From an uncultured Collinsella sp. (lineage in GTDB: Bacteria; Actinomycetota; Coriobacteriia; Coriobacteriales; Coriobacteriaceae): DNA of 64,000 nucleotides. Of the stretch, positions 16,816 through 24,628 are shown one piece after another. Under the pieces are notes generated by a model. It did not search any database, was not told the origin of the DNA, and saw nothing but the letters and a program-made list of their open reading frames with translations. The DNA is taken from positions 1 through 64,000 of the forward strand of contig CATYSO010000007.1 of assembly GCA_958412345.1 (NCBI GenBank), given 5' to 3'. The translations under genes and the position numbers were made by a program. Each line of letters opens with the position of its first letter. The first letter of the stretch is position 1.

Positions 16816-17439
16816 CTAGCCTTCGAGTTGAGCTATTTTGTAGCGGTAGGCTGCGGCGATGACATCTTTGCAACCCTCGCGGCCCAGCTTGGCGCGGTTG
16901 ACGACGATATCCTTGCCGCTCGTCATCTTCCACTTGCCGGCGCTGTATCGCTTGTAAAACGCCTCGCGCGCCTTCTGCTGCTGTTTGACCAGCTTGGCGC
17001 CCTTCTTTTTGTTGAGGCCACGCTTTTTACGCACAATCTCGACGCGGTCCTCAAAGGGAGCAGTCACCAACACGGCGATGTGGTTGGGGTTGTTGCGCAG
17101 CAGATAATCGGACAGGCGACCCTCGATAATGCAGCTCTCGGTCTCGCCCAGGTCCAAAATCACCTGGCTCATCTTTTGGAACAGCTTGTCCGAGTACGAA
17201 CGCGCGTCGTAGCGGTCGGGCAGAAACGCCATGTTCTCAACAGCCAGGCGCTCGTCATAGGCCGCCATCTTGTCGAGCGACTCGCCCGCGCGCAGCGACG
17301 CGCGCACCAGCAGCTCGTTGTCGTACAGCGGAATCCCCAGCTCGTTGGCGAGGATACGGCCGATCTCATGGCCCTCGGCACCAAAGTCACGCGCGATGGT
17401 AATGACCACGGGGCTCTTCTTGTTCACCAGATCGCTCAT
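16816..17439 (-). CDS. Cytidylate-kinase-like family protein
   Basis: A 207-residue P-loop protein of the cytidylate kinase-2 family, which is common in gut Firmicutes and Coriobacteriia with unknown exact substrate. It begins VVITIARDFGAEGHEIGRILANELGIPLYDNELL, a variant nucleotide-binding region, and has the ESCIIEGRLSDYLL segment and basic lid KKRGLNKKKGAKLV. It is distinct in sequence from canonical Cmk, so CMP kinase activity is an inference. AGAAAGGA lies before the ATG. It is probably transcribed alone; a terminator-like hairpin separates it from the upstream amino-acid transporter operon. Confidence 0.8.
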   Translation of the reverse strand: MSDLVNKKSPVVITIARDFGAEGHEIGRILANELGIPLYDNELLVRASLRAGESLDKMAAYDERLAVENMAFLPDRYDARSYSDKLFQKMSQVILDLGETESCIIEGRLSDYLLRNNPNHIAVLVTAPFEDRVEIVRKKRGLNKKKGAKLVKQQQKAREAFYKRYSAGKWKMTSGKDIVVNRAKLGREGCKDVIAAAYRYKIAQLEG

Positions 17440-17461
17440 CGCGAATCCTTTCTAACAAATG

Positions 17462-17488
17462 AGAAAAAGGCTGTCTATCGCCTTTTCC
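17462..17488 (-). terminator. Terminator of the amino-acid ABC operon
   Basis: On the minus strand GAAAAGGC pairs with GCCTTTTTC and runs into T residues, about 120 bases past the last permease gene and just before the next minus-strand gene. Confidence 0.6.
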
Positions 17489-17500
17489 CACGATAGCGTA

Positions 17501-17606
17501 CCTGGGTTTTCCTGGTGCCCAAGATTGGCCTGAAAGAGGAGCGACGCGTACTTTGGTACGCGAGCGACGGTTTGAAGGCCAAGGTTGGGTGCCAGGGAAA
17601 GCCAGG
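17501..17606. repeat. Long imperfect hairpin after permease gene
   Basis: Thirty-base arms (17501-17530 and 17577-17606) pair with about five mismatches. The centre GCGTACTTTGGTACGC is itself a small palindrome flanked by GAGCGAC motifs. It abuts the stop codon of the permease. It may belong with the variable-arm hairpins at 45.5 and 47.6 kb, which share the GTCGCTC motif in the loop. Confidence 0.65.
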
Positions 17607-18245
17607 CTATGCGGCTACGATGCGGCGTTGATACGCTCGGACCAGCAGCGAAATGCCAAAGTTGAGTGCAAAGTACATCGAAAACACCAGGCCGTAGAGC
17701 ATGAGCACCTGCGACAGGTCGATCGCATGTGCCATCACGACGTTTGCCGTGTACATGAGCTCGGCCACGTTGATGCCCGAAAGATACGAGCTGTCCTTGA
17801 TGACGGTCGTGCACTGGCTAAACAGCGCCGGAATGATCGTCTTGAACGTCTGCGGCAGGATGATATAGCGCATGGTGGCAAAGAAGCCGAAGCCTTGGCT
17901 CTGCGCCGCCTCAAACTGGCCACGCGGAATCGAATTGAGGCCGCCACGCACGATCTCGGCCATAACGGCGCTGGTAAACAGCGTAAAGGCGATGGTCGAA
18001 ATCACAATGTCCAGGCCCTGCACCGTAAAGTAGATAAACAGAATCCACAGCAGGTTCGGCGTGCAACGGAACAGCTCAATATAGGCGCTCACCAAAATAC
18101 GAAACGGGCGGGGCGCATAGCTCTTGACGAGCGCCAGCACCGTGCCAAAGATGAGCGAGAAAAAGATCGACAGCGCCGAGATCTCGATGGTCTTAACAAA
18201 GCCGCCCCAGATGTAGAGCAGGTTGGTCGCGTTGAAGATTTCCAT
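17607..18245 (-). CDS. Polar amino-acid ABC transporter permease 2
   Basis: A 212-residue HisMQ/GlnP-type permease with about five membrane helices and the EAA-loop signature GGLNSIPRGQFEAAQSQGFG that docks on the ATPase. It starts MEIFNATNLLYIWGGFVKTIEIS and lies three bases after the stop of the first permease. The pair would form a heterodimeric channel in the cytoplasmic membrane. Substrate is a polar amino acid, possibly glutamine, glutamate or aspartate, but this cannot be settled from the permeases. Confidence 0.92.
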   Translation of the reverse strand: MEIFNATNLLYIWGGFVKTIEISALSIFFSLIFGTVLALVKSYAPRPFRILVSAYIELFRCTPNLLWILFIYFTVQGLDIVISTIAFTLFTSAVMAEIVRGGLNSIPRGQFEAAQSQGFGFFATMRYIILPQTFKTIIPALFSQCTTVIKDSSYLSGINVAELMYTANVVMAHAIDLSQVLMLYGLVFSMYFALNFGISLLVRAYQRRIVAA

Positions 18246-18248
18246 GCG

Positions 18249-18995
18249 CTAGGCCTCCTCTACGTTGTCGAGCCCCAGCTCGGCCAGGCTCACGCCGCGC
18301 GGGCGCTCCTTGGAGCGGCGCTCGAGCCACTGCACCAGCATGGCGAGCGGAAAGCAGATGATGAAATACATAAGGCAGCAAACGATGTATCCCTGCAGGT
18401 AGCCATACAGGCTTACGAAGTTGTCGGAGCGATACATAAGGTCACCGCCGGCCACGAGCGCCAGCACCGACGTGTTCTTGACCAAGTTGAGCGCCTGGTT
18501 GCACAGCGGCGGCAGGATGATTTTGAACGTCTGGGGCAGCACGATGTACCAGTAGGCCTGCGCACGGGTGAAGCCCTGGCTCTGAGCCGCCTCCATCTGA
18601 CCGCGCGGAACGGCCTCGATGCCGGTGCGGATGACCTCAGAGATGTAGGCCGCGTGATACAGGCCCACGCCCAGAAAGCCCAGCACGAACGGCGCGATGC
18701 GCACCGGCTGGTCGGCACCGGTTACGGCCTGCAAAAACTGCGGGCCGGCCATGTACATAAAGAGCACCTGCACGGGCAGCGGAGTGTTCTGGTAAAACTC
18801 CACGTACACGCGACTGATGGCGCGCAGCACGCGCGAACGGGTGGTCGAGAACACGCCCAGCAGCGTGCCCAGCACCAGCGACAGCAGCAGGCCGGCAACA
18901 ACCACCTGCAGCGTCACGCCAAAGCCCTCCCAGAAGGGCCCCATGTTTTGGAATGTCGTCGACCAGCGGTCGGCGTCAAACAATCCTTCGAGCAT
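18249..18995 (-). CDS. Polar amino-acid ABC transporter permease 1
   Basis: A 248-residue HisMQ/GlnP-type permease. The EAA loop is GIEAVPRGQMEAAQSQGFTRAQ, followed by YIVLPQTFKIILPPL, closely parallel to its neighbour. The C-terminus carries a longer charged tail (ERRSKERPRGVSLAEL) than the second permease. It is third in the order ATPase, binding protein, permease, permease, transcribed together. Confidence 0.92.
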   Translation of the reverse strand: MLEGLFDADRWSTTFQNMGPFWEGFGVTLQVVVAGLLLSLVLGTLLGVFSTTRSRVLRAISRVYVEFYQNTPLPVQVLFMYMAGPQFLQAVTGADQPVRIAPFVLGFLGVGLYHAAYISEVIRTGIEAVPRGQMEAAQSQGFTRAQAYWYIVLPQTFKIILPPLCNQALNLVKNTSVLALVAGGDLMYRSDNFVSLYGYLQGYIVCCLMYFIICFPLAMLVQWLERRSKERPRGVSLAELGLDNVEEA

Positions 18996-19019
18996 TTGAT
19001 TCCTTCCTTGGACGAGCGC

Positions 19020-19895
19020 CTACACAAGACCCCAGGTCTTGACCTCTTGATCGAGCCAGCCGTCGGCCAGGCGATCGCAAATCACCTGATCGACCACGGC
19101 CGAAAGGTCGCAACCCTTCTTGGTCGCCACGCCGTAGCCCTGCTCGCCAAACTTGACCTCGGGCTGCAGCAGCTCGACGGTCTCGTTCATGTAGCCGGCC
19201 AGCGTGGAGCGGTCCATGGCAAAGACGTCGATATTGCCGGCGTCGAGCGAGCTCTTGATGATGGGGTAACCGCTAAAGGCCCTAAACTCGGGTTCGCAGT
19301 GAAAACCGTTGTCCTTGATCATCTGCTCGATCAGGCCCTGCGTGGTGGCACCCTGGCTCACGCCAATGACCTTGCCGTCCAGATCCTCAATCGAGGTAAA
19401 GCCCGAACGTTTCTTGACCATGAGTCCCACATAGTCGGTACGATACGGCGTCGAGAAATCCCAGCTCTTCTTGCGCTCGTCGGTGATGGTGTAGGTCGCC
19501 GCGACCACGTCAAGTTGGCCGTTATCGATGAGCGGGCCGCGCGTCTTGGGCGTTACGTCGGTAAACTCGACAAGCTCCTGGGCGCGGGCCTCCTTGTAGC
19601 TCACGCCAAAGACGGCAGCGGCAATCTGGTAGCACAGGTCGACTTCCATGCCCTCAAAGCGACCCTTGGCGGTGTCGTAATAGCCGTAGCCGGGAACGTC
19701 CTTCTTAACGCCGGCGTTCAGGTGGCCGCGCGACTTGATGGCTGCGAGCTTGGAACCCGCATCGGAGCTCTCGCCGCTGGTAGAGCTACCGCAGCCCGTG
19801 AGCGCGGTACCCGTCAGCGCGAGCATGCCGGCGCCCGCCAGCTGCAAAAAGTGGCGGCGCGAAACAGCCGCCCTCGTCATATCTGTCATGTCCAT
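19020..19895 (-). CDS. Amino-acid-binding lipoprotein of ABC importer
   Basis: An extracellular solute-binding protein of family 3. The N-terminus has a twin-arginine-like SRRHFLQLAGAG, a hydrophobic stretch, then a lipobox LTGC, so the mature protein is a lipid-anchored receptor. The binding fold shows RFEGMEVDLCYQIAAAVFG, DVVAATYTITDERKKSWDFSTPY and a closing DLDGKVIGVSQGATTQGLIEQM typical of glutamine/glutamate-type receptors. Several ATG codons are clustered at the start with only a weak ribosome site, so the exact first residue is uncertain by a few positions. It lies between the ATPase and permease genes. Confidence 0.9.
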   Translation of the reverse strand: MDMTDMTRAAVSRRHFLQLAGAGMLALTGTALTGCGSSTSGESSDAGSKLAAIKSRGHLNAGVKKDVPGYGYYDTAKGRFEGMEVDLCYQIAAAVFGVSYKEARAQELVEFTDVTPKTRGPLIDNGQLDVVAATYTITDERKKSWDFSTPYRTDYVGLMVKKRSGFTSIEDLDGKVIGVSQGATTQGLIEQMIKDNGFHCEPEFRAFSGYPIIKSSLDAGNIDVFAMDRSTLAGYMNETVELLQPEVKFGEQGYGVATKKGCDLSAVVDQVICDRLADGWLDQEVKTWGLV

Positions 19896-19904
19896 CACCC
19901 GCGC

Positions 19905-20636
19905 CTAGTGCAGGATCTTGGACAGGAACTCGCGGCAGCGCGGGTTCTCGGGGTTATCGAAGAAGTGCTCGGGCGTGCCCTCCTCCAGGATGCGGCCGTC
20001 CTCCATAAAGATGACGCGGTCGGCCACCTGGCGCGCAAAGCCCATCTCGTGCGTCACGCAGATCATGGTGATGTCCTCCTGCGCGAGCTCGATCATAACG
20101 TCCAGGACCTCCTGCACCATCTCGGGGTCGAGTGCCGAGGTCGGCTCGTCAAACAGAATGATGGGCTGCTTGGTGCACAGGGCACGGGCGATGGCGATGC
20201 GCTGCTGCTGGCCGCCCGAGAGGTTCTGCGGATACTCGCCGGCCTTGTGCGCCATGCCGACGCGCTTGAGCGCGGCGATGGCGATCTGGGTCGCCTCTTC
20301 TTTGCTCTTCTTTTGCAGCTTGATGGGTGCAAGCGTCAGGTTGCCGAGCACCGTCATATTGGGGTACAGGTTGAACTGCTGAAACACCATGGAGCTGTAC
20401 TTACGAGCCATTTCCAGGTGATTCTTCTTGGTGAGCGGCGTACCGTCGATAATGACTTCGCCCGATGTGGGCTCCTCAAGATAATCGACGCAGCGGATGA
20501 GCGTCGACTTACCAGAACCGGATGGCCCGATCATTACGAGCTTCTCGCCGCGCTTGACGGTGAGGTTGATATCTTTGAGCACATGCAGGTCGCCAAAGTA
20601 CTTGTTGAGATGCTTGATCTCGATCATGTCTGCCAT
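19905..20636 (-). CDS. glnQ: Polar amino-acid ABC transporter ATPase
   Basis: A 243-residue cytoplasmic ATPase: Walker A GPSGSGKST, Q-loop VFQQFNLYPNMTV, signature LSGGQQQR, Walker B IILFDEPTSALDPE and switch His in VTHEMGFA. It is nearly full-length identical in layout to GlnQ/HisP proteins. It is the first gene of the four-gene importer operon; AGGGAAGGGAC precedes its start. The symbol reflects family, not proven glutamine specificity. Confidence 0.93.
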   Translation of the reverse strand: MADMIEIKHLNKYFGDLHVLKDINLTVKRGEKLVMIGPSGSGKSTLIRCVDYLEEPTSGEVIIDGTPLTKKNHLEMARKYSSMVFQQFNLYPNMTVLGNLTLAPIKLQKKSKEEATQIAIAALKRVGMAHKAGEYPQNLSGGQQQRIAIARALCTKQPIILFDEPTSALDPEMVQEVLDVMIELAQEDITMICVTHEMGFARQVADRVIFMEDGRILEEGTPEHFFDNPENPRCREFLSKILH

Positions 20637-20742
20637 GAATGTCCCTTCCCTGCGTTTATACGAATTGCACTATTGTACGGAAAGAACCACGTTTCCGCAG
20701 CCCACACTGCATCACCGTAAAGAACCCGCAACCTTTCACCCA

Positions 20743-20809
20743 CTCATTGGGGACAGACTTAAATGAGTGCCTAATGAGCGGGCACTCATTTAAGTCTGTC
20801 CCCAATGAG
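20743..20809. repeat. Perfect 29-base palindrome with GGGACAG arms
   Basis: Arms 20743-20771 and 20781-20809 are exact reverse complements, each holding GGGGACAGACTTAAATGAG or its complement, around a nine-base loop. It lies between the divergently placed promoter region of the amino-acid importer and the YqeY terminator. Here the GGGACAG motif sits in the stem rather than in the loop. Confidence 0.85.
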
Positions 20810-20814
20810 CGCCG

Positions 20815-20848
20815 AAAAAGGGGCGCGACCGCAATGGTCACGCCCCCT
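20815..20848 (-). terminator. Terminator after yqeY-like gene
   Basis: On the minus strand GGGGCGTGACC pairs with GGTCGCGCCCC and is followed by TTTTT. Confidence 0.88.
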
Positions 20849-20875
20849 CAACATCAACTATGTACCGCTCGGCTC

Positions 20876-21319
20876 CTACGCGAGTTTGGCTCCGACGATT
20901 TTGGCCGCGGCCGGCTTGTCGAAGTTGCCGCCAGTTGCCTTGCCCAGAGCGCCCATGACCTGGCCCATCTGCTTCTTGGAGGTCGCGCCCAGCTCGGCGA
21001 TGACCTGCTCAATCAGGGCCTCGAGCTCCTCGCCCGAAACCTGCGCGGGCAGCAGGCTCTCCAGGATCTTAACCTGCTCGGTCAGGTTGTCGGTACGCTC
21101 CTGGTCGGTACCGGCCTTAATGGACATCTCCAGCGTCTCGCTCGTCTGCTTAATCAGACGCTTGATCATGCTGTTGACGTCTTCCTCGGTCACATCGCGG
21201 CGCTCGTTGACCTCGATATTCTTCACCTCGGCCTTGACCTGGCGAATAATGGACAGGCGAACCTTGTCCTTAGCCTTCATGGCCGCGATCATTTCCTTCT
21301 GCAGCTCTTCGTTGGTCAT
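20876..21319 (-). CDS. GatB/YqeY domain protein
   Basis: A 147-residue helical protein related to the C-terminal, tRNA-binding domain of GatB. Stand-alone YqeY proteins are widespread, and their role in tRNA-dependent amidation or cleavage is not proven. Motifs include RLSIIRQVKAEVKNIEV near the N-terminus and KQMGQVMGALGKATGGNFDK at the C-terminus, the family hallmark. The ATG was chosen over an upstream TTG because GAGGAGG lies eight bases before it. It is followed by a terminator and preceded by the foldase gene on the same strand. Confidence 0.92.
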   Translation of the reverse strand: MTNEELQKEMIAAMKAKDKVRLSIIRQVKAEVKNIEVNERRDVTEEDVNSMIKRLIKQTSETLEMSIKAGTDQERTDNLTEQVKILESLLPAQVSGEELEALIEQVIAELGATSKKQMGQVMGALGKATGGNFDKPAAAKIVGAKLA

Positions 21320-21373
21320 CTGCAAATCCTCCTCAATAGTGCGGGCGGCACTCGCACGAGCACCGCCCCATGA

Positions 21374-22597
21374 TTACTCAGTCGTCGACGAATCGTCGGT
21401 CGAGCTCTTGGTAACGCCCTTCAGGCTGACGTTGTACGGCACGTCCTTGGGCATGGGGTTAACGGTGATGTCGGCATCCTTCTTGTACTGCTCCAGCCAC
21501 TCGCTGTACGCGGTGCTGGCCGCCTGCGTCTTCACCACGTTAGAGACATACTTCTTGATGGCCTTGGGCACCTGCTTGATGTCATCAACCTGGTTATCAA
21601 CGTGGAAGTAGTCGGTGCACTTGATGATGTGATAGCCGTAGGTCGACTCGACCACGTCGCTCACGTCGCCCTTGTTAAGGCCTTCGAGCGCCGTCTGGTA
21701 GCTGTCGACGAAAGTGGTGAGCTTGTCCCAGCCCACATCGCCCTTCTTCTCCTTGGAGCCAGTGTCGTCGGAGTACTGCTCCACGGCGTCCTCAAAGCTC
21801 AGCTCGCCGGAGTTGATCTTGTCCAGGCACTCCTGTGCCTTGGCCTTGGCGGTAGCTTTGTCCTCGTCAGATGCGTCGGAATCGACCTTGATCAGGATGT
21901 TCGACGAACGACGGGCATCGTTGTAGTTGGACAGGTTCTCATTGATGTAATCGACAATCTCGCTGTCCTTGGGCTTGCTCGTGGGTGCCACGGCATCCTT
22001 GAGCTTCTGCTGCGCCAAGCTCTCCTTGAGCGAATCCTTGTAGGTGTCCTCGGTGTAGCCGTAGGTCTTGAGAGTCTCCTTAAAGGTCTTGGCGCCGCCC
22101 GCGCTCTTGCACGCGTCCTTCCAAGCCTTCTCGACTTCCTCGTCCGAAACGGTCACGCCGTTTTCCTTCTGCGCCTGCTGAAGCAGAATCTGCTGCGTGT
22201 AGGAATCAATGAGCTGCTTGCGGTACTTCTTGGGCGTGAGGTCGTTGTCGACCAGATACTGTGCCCAATCCTTGTCCTTGGTGTAGCCGTAGGACGTGCG
22301 CATACTCATGATCTGCTTGGTCACGGTGTCCTCGGTGAGGTTGGTGCCGTTGATAGTAGCAGCCACACCGCCGGTGAGTTTGTAGCCTGTACTAGTGTCC
22401 TCGGCCTGCGACATCAGGCCGGAGCACGCCATGGCCGAGACGGAGAGCAACATTGCCAGCACGCCGATGACCACCAAAACGATCTTGACGGTCTTGGAAA
22501 CGTAGGTCTTGCGCTGCTTCTTGCGAGAGCTGGAGGCGGCGCGGGACCGTTGCTCGGACGTCGGCGCGACCTCGGGGTTCTTTTTCTTGTTTGCCAT
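21374..22597 (-). CDS. SurA/PrsA-type peptidyl-prolyl isomerase
   Basis: A 407-residue membrane-anchored foldase for secreted proteins. A basic cytoplasmic tail (RKKQRKTYVSKTVK) precedes one transmembrane helix that ends SAMACSG; the Cys is not in a good lipobox, so it is probably a membrane anchor. A SurA-N-like helical region follows. The PpiC rotamase module spans about residues 230-320, with SNILIKVD, SFEDAVEQYSDD and KGDVGWDKL. The Ser/Thr-rich tail is short. GAAAGG precedes the start. It would act outside the cell, helping to fold surface proteins such as that at 12-14 kb. Confidence 0.85.
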   Translation of the reverse strand: MANKKKNPEVAPTSEQRSRAASSSRKKQRKTYVSKTVKIVLVVIGVLAMLLSVSAMACSGLMSQAEDTSTGYKLTGGVAATINGTNLTEDTVTKQIMSMRTSYGYTKDKDWAQYLVDNDLTPKKYRKQLIDSYTQQILLQQAQKENGVTVSDEEVEKAWKDACKSAGGAKTFKETLKTYGYTEDTYKDSLKESLAQQKLKDAVAPTSKPKDSEIVDYINENLSNYNDARRSSNILIKVDSDASDEDKATAKAKAQECLDKINSGELSFEDAVEQYSDDTGSKEKKGDVGWDKLTTFVDSYQTALEGLNKGDVSDVVESTYGYHIIKCTDYFHVDNQVDDIKQVPKAIKKYVSNVVKTQAASTAYSEWLEQYKKDADITVNPMPKDVPYNVSLKGVTKSSTDDSSTTE

Positions 22598-22673
22598 GTT
22601 TGGCCTTTCGCATCACGAATCGAACAAACGCCATTGTGTCACAATGCGGCCCCCACAACACGCCTGGTGCAAC

Positions 22674-22758
22674 GGGGACAGGTTAATCTGCACCATTTTG
22701 GTGCAAAGGGGACAGGTCTGGCAGCCGGCAGTTAGGGACAGTCCCCAAGTGCCGGCTT
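22674..22758. repeat. Cluster of three GGGACAG motifs
   Basis: Two overlapping hairpins: GGGGACAGGTT with TGCACC/GGTGCA, then AGGGACAG with GCCGGCA/TGCCGGC. They lie between the 5' end of the foldase gene and the 3' end of the PTS gene. This is a denser, composite member of the GGGACAG family. Confidence 0.65.
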
Positions 22759-22767
22759 AGCCCTACC

Positions 22768-23235
22768 TTAGAAGTGGCGGCGAATGGCGTCGACCATGCC
22801 CTGGGGCGTGGTCTGGCCGAGCACATCGGCTGCAGCGTCGGCGTCCATAAAGATATTCATGAGCGCCTGCAGAGCCTCGACCTGACCGCCCGGCTCAGCA
22901 ATGCCCAGATTGATGATGATCTGCGCCGGCACTGGAGCGCCCATGCCCGCCATCGCGTTAAACGTCACGGGCGTGGCGGGCTTTACCACCGCGATATAGG
23001 GCTTGGCCACAGATCCCGGGTCGGTATGCGGAATGGCGATGTTTGCCGCCGGCATGGCAAGACCCGTGGGATAAGCATCCTCGCGCGTGCGGACGGCATC
23101 GAGCCAGCCCTCGGCAATGTATCCGCGCGGAGCAAGCTCGCCCTCGAGTCGCGCAAACACCTCATCCGGCGTCGCACACTCCCAATCAAAAAACACCAGC
23201 TCAGGCGAGAATAGCATCTCGGCGTCATCCGCCAT
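22768..23235 (-). CDS. PTS IIA component (fructose/galactitol type), orphan
   Basis: A 155-residue phosphotransferase IIA domain of the type-2 fold. The phosphorylated His lies in ANIAIPHTD. Other landmarks are a helical GYIAEGWLDAVRTRE and VPAQIIINLGI. No IIB, IIC, HPr or sugar enzyme gene is adjacent, so it is an orphan that may play a regulatory role or serve a distant transporter. The ATG is set by TTGGAGG seven bases upstream; an open frame extends further upstream without a site. Confidence 0.85.
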   Translation of the reverse strand: MADDAEMLFSPELVFFDWECATPDEVFARLEGELAPRGYIAEGWLDAVRTREDAYPTGLAMPAANIAIPHTDPGSVAKPYIAVVKPATPVTFNAMAGMGAPVPAQIIINLGIAEPGGQVEALQALMNIFMDADAAADVLGQTTPQGMVDAIRRHF

Positions 23236-23300
23236 ACCGTCCTCCAAAGTTGCATGAGGTTCACAATGCCCCATATGATAGCGAAACGAGGCAGGCAAGG

Positions 23301-23768
23301 TTAGTCGAGGATTCCAATCATCTCGAGAGCGCGGGCAGGCGTCAGGCAAACTTCGGGCATCGCCTCCAGCATGCGCCGGTCGCTCGTGACCACATAGTCG
23401 ACATCTGCCGTCTCGCCCGAAGCGATGATGAGGTTGTCTTCAAGATCCGGCATGCGCTTGCCGAGCATGCGCGCCATTTCGCACTCTGCCAACGAAAGCG
23501 GAGAGGCCGTCGCCACCTGCATCATATGCTCGATGCAGGCCCATGAAGCCGAGGTAAACGACACGTTAATCCCATGCGCATTCCGCCGGGCAAGTCGACG
23601 AGGCAATATATAGAACACATCCTTTGCCGTCGTTGGCGCATACAGAAGGTCGATCTTTCCCGCCTCGGCCAGTTCAACCAATCTTTTCGCTTCGTCGAAC
23701 GCCCCTTCTTGCAGGTAATAATCGAGCCAAACGTTCGTATCTACCAAGAGATGCTTTGCCTCAATCAT
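23301..23768 (-). CDS. PIN-domain toxin of a toxin-antitoxin pair
   Basis: A 155-residue PIN nuclease, VapC-like. The first catalytic Asp is in LLVDTNVWLDYYL; the Glu and later Asp cluster is in MPDLEDNLIIASGE and YVVTSDRRML. It is expected to cleave RNA when freed from its antitoxin. Its ATG overlaps the TGA of the upstream antitoxin gene by four bases (ATGA), a typical coupled arrangement. A TTG two codons upstream is also possible. Confidence 0.85.
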   Translation of the reverse strand: MIEAKHLLVDTNVWLDYYLQEGAFDEAKRLVELAEAGKIDLLYAPTTAKDVFYILPRRLARRNAHGINVSFTSASWACIEHMMQVATASPLSLAECEMARMLGKRMPDLEDNLIIASGETADVDYVVTSDRRMLEAMPEVCLTPARALEMIGILD

Positions 23769-24109
23769 CGACAATTCGCCTCAATGTCGGCAATCATCGC
23801 GTCATACATATCATCTCGTACGGCATCCCAGTCGTCCGCAGATAATCCAACAGATGCAAAATCCGAAGCGCTTAGCCCCAACGAAGAAAAAGCTAGGCCA
23901 CACCCCTGCTCGGCCAGACTCTCCGCACGGGACGCCTCGCGCTTATCCGCCACCATAAATCCCGGCAACGTTTGATGCTCGACGAGATAGGCCCAAAGCG
24001 CACGAATGGCATCGCTCGGCCCCAATCCATTGCGAGTTAGGACCGCATCGCCGCCAGCTTTGAGCATAGGATCGATTCGCGTGTTGAGCTGCACCGTTGC
24101 TGTACCCAT
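23765..24109 (-). CDS. RelB/DinJ-like antitoxin
   Basis: A 114-residue protein whose N-terminus TATVQLNTRIDPMLKAGGDAVLTRNGLGPSDAIRALWAYLV is a ribbon-helix-helix of the RelB/DinJ type, which binds DNA and dimerises. The C-terminal half, rich in Ser, Asp and Ala, probably wraps the toxin. Pairing of RelB with a PIN toxin, rather than with RelE, is known in gut Firmicutes and Actinobacteria. GAGAGGAG precedes the start. RelB family proteins commonly autoregulate, so an operator upstream is expected, but none stands out. Confidence 0.85.
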   Translation of the reverse strand: MGTATVQLNTRIDPMLKAGGDAVLTRNGLGPSDAIRALWAYLVEHQTLPGFMVADKREASRAESLAEQGCGLAFSSLGLSASDFASVGLSADDWDAVRDDMYDAMIADIEANCR

Positions 24110-24154
24110 AGCGGCTCCTCTCTACTTGCTAGCAGTATAGCAAACACGAAAGGC

Positions 24155-24345
24155 CACACAAAAGGGCCCCGCCCACGCATGGACGAAGCCCTGTCAGATT
24201 GGTAGTGTCGAGAAAGGTGGTGTAGCGCCCGATCCGAAGCGAGTCGGCCTGGCGTCCAAGAACCTAGAATACGGTTGATGCCCTATGCCGCCGACCGGCA
24301 TATGAAAGCCAGCGGGCCAAAAGCCCCATGGCTTCTAGCCCGCAA
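24155..24345. ncRNA. Candidate structured RNA, family unknown
   Basis: This gene-free stretch contains several stable stems: TATGCCG/CGGCATA around 24285-24305, CCGAT/GTCGG near 24220-24240, GCGGGC/GCCCGC near 24313-24344, and a GGGC/GCCC terminator-like stem at the minus-strand end near 24160. The density of stems between two genes suggests an RNA or a leader for the antitoxin gene. It does not match SRP RNA, tmRNA or RNase P signatures. Strand is not determined; minus fits the T-rich end better. Confidence 0.35.
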
Positions 24346-24393
24346 AAACATCGATGTTTCCAAATGATCGCAGCTTGTGCTTCAAGCGCTTTT

Positions 24394-24585
24394 CTACGCT
24401 ACCGGCGGATGCAAATCCCAATCGGGAAAGCAGTTTGCAAAGCCCGTGAGATTTTGGGTCAAAACATTGTTCTCAGCTTGCTTCAGTCGCTCGTCCTCTT
24501 CAAACAGACTATCGAGCTCGCTCAATGCATCGAGGTCCTGCATTGCAGCATCGTTATGGTCGAAATCGGTCACTTCATCAGCCAT
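24394..24585 (-). CDS. Small acidic protein, unknown function
   Basis: A 63-residue acidic protein (MADEVTDFDHNDAAMQ...), ending in FPDWDLHPPVA. TGGAGTG lies about seven bases before the chosen ATG. It is 43 bases downstream of the large coiled-coil gene, same strand, so it is probably the last gene of the zinc-ribbon/SPFH operon. No domain is recognised; the acidic helix LDALSELDSLFEEDERLKQAE suggests a binding partner for a basic protein. Confidence 0.6.
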   Translation of the reverse strand: MADEVTDFDHNDAAMQDLDALSELDSLFEEDERLKQAENNVLTQNLTGFANCFPDWDLHPPVA

Positions 24586-24628
24586 CTTTTTCACTCCATT
24601 CATGGATTATCGAGACAAATCCTACCGG

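Noticed and set aside
16637..16933. Open frame through the TTGAG array giving Leu-Lys repeats
   Set aside because: Array period is not a multiple of three and the frame overlaps the kinase gene's end; considered non-coding.
17553..20720. 1055-codon open frame on the plus strand
   Set aside because: It lies antisense to the amino-acid ABC operon, and its composition (His, Arg, Leu, Asp rich) is that of a shadow of GC-rich genes on the other strand.
24155..24345. SRP RNA, tmRNA or RNase P RNA
   Set aside because: The conserved signatures of these RNAs are not present.
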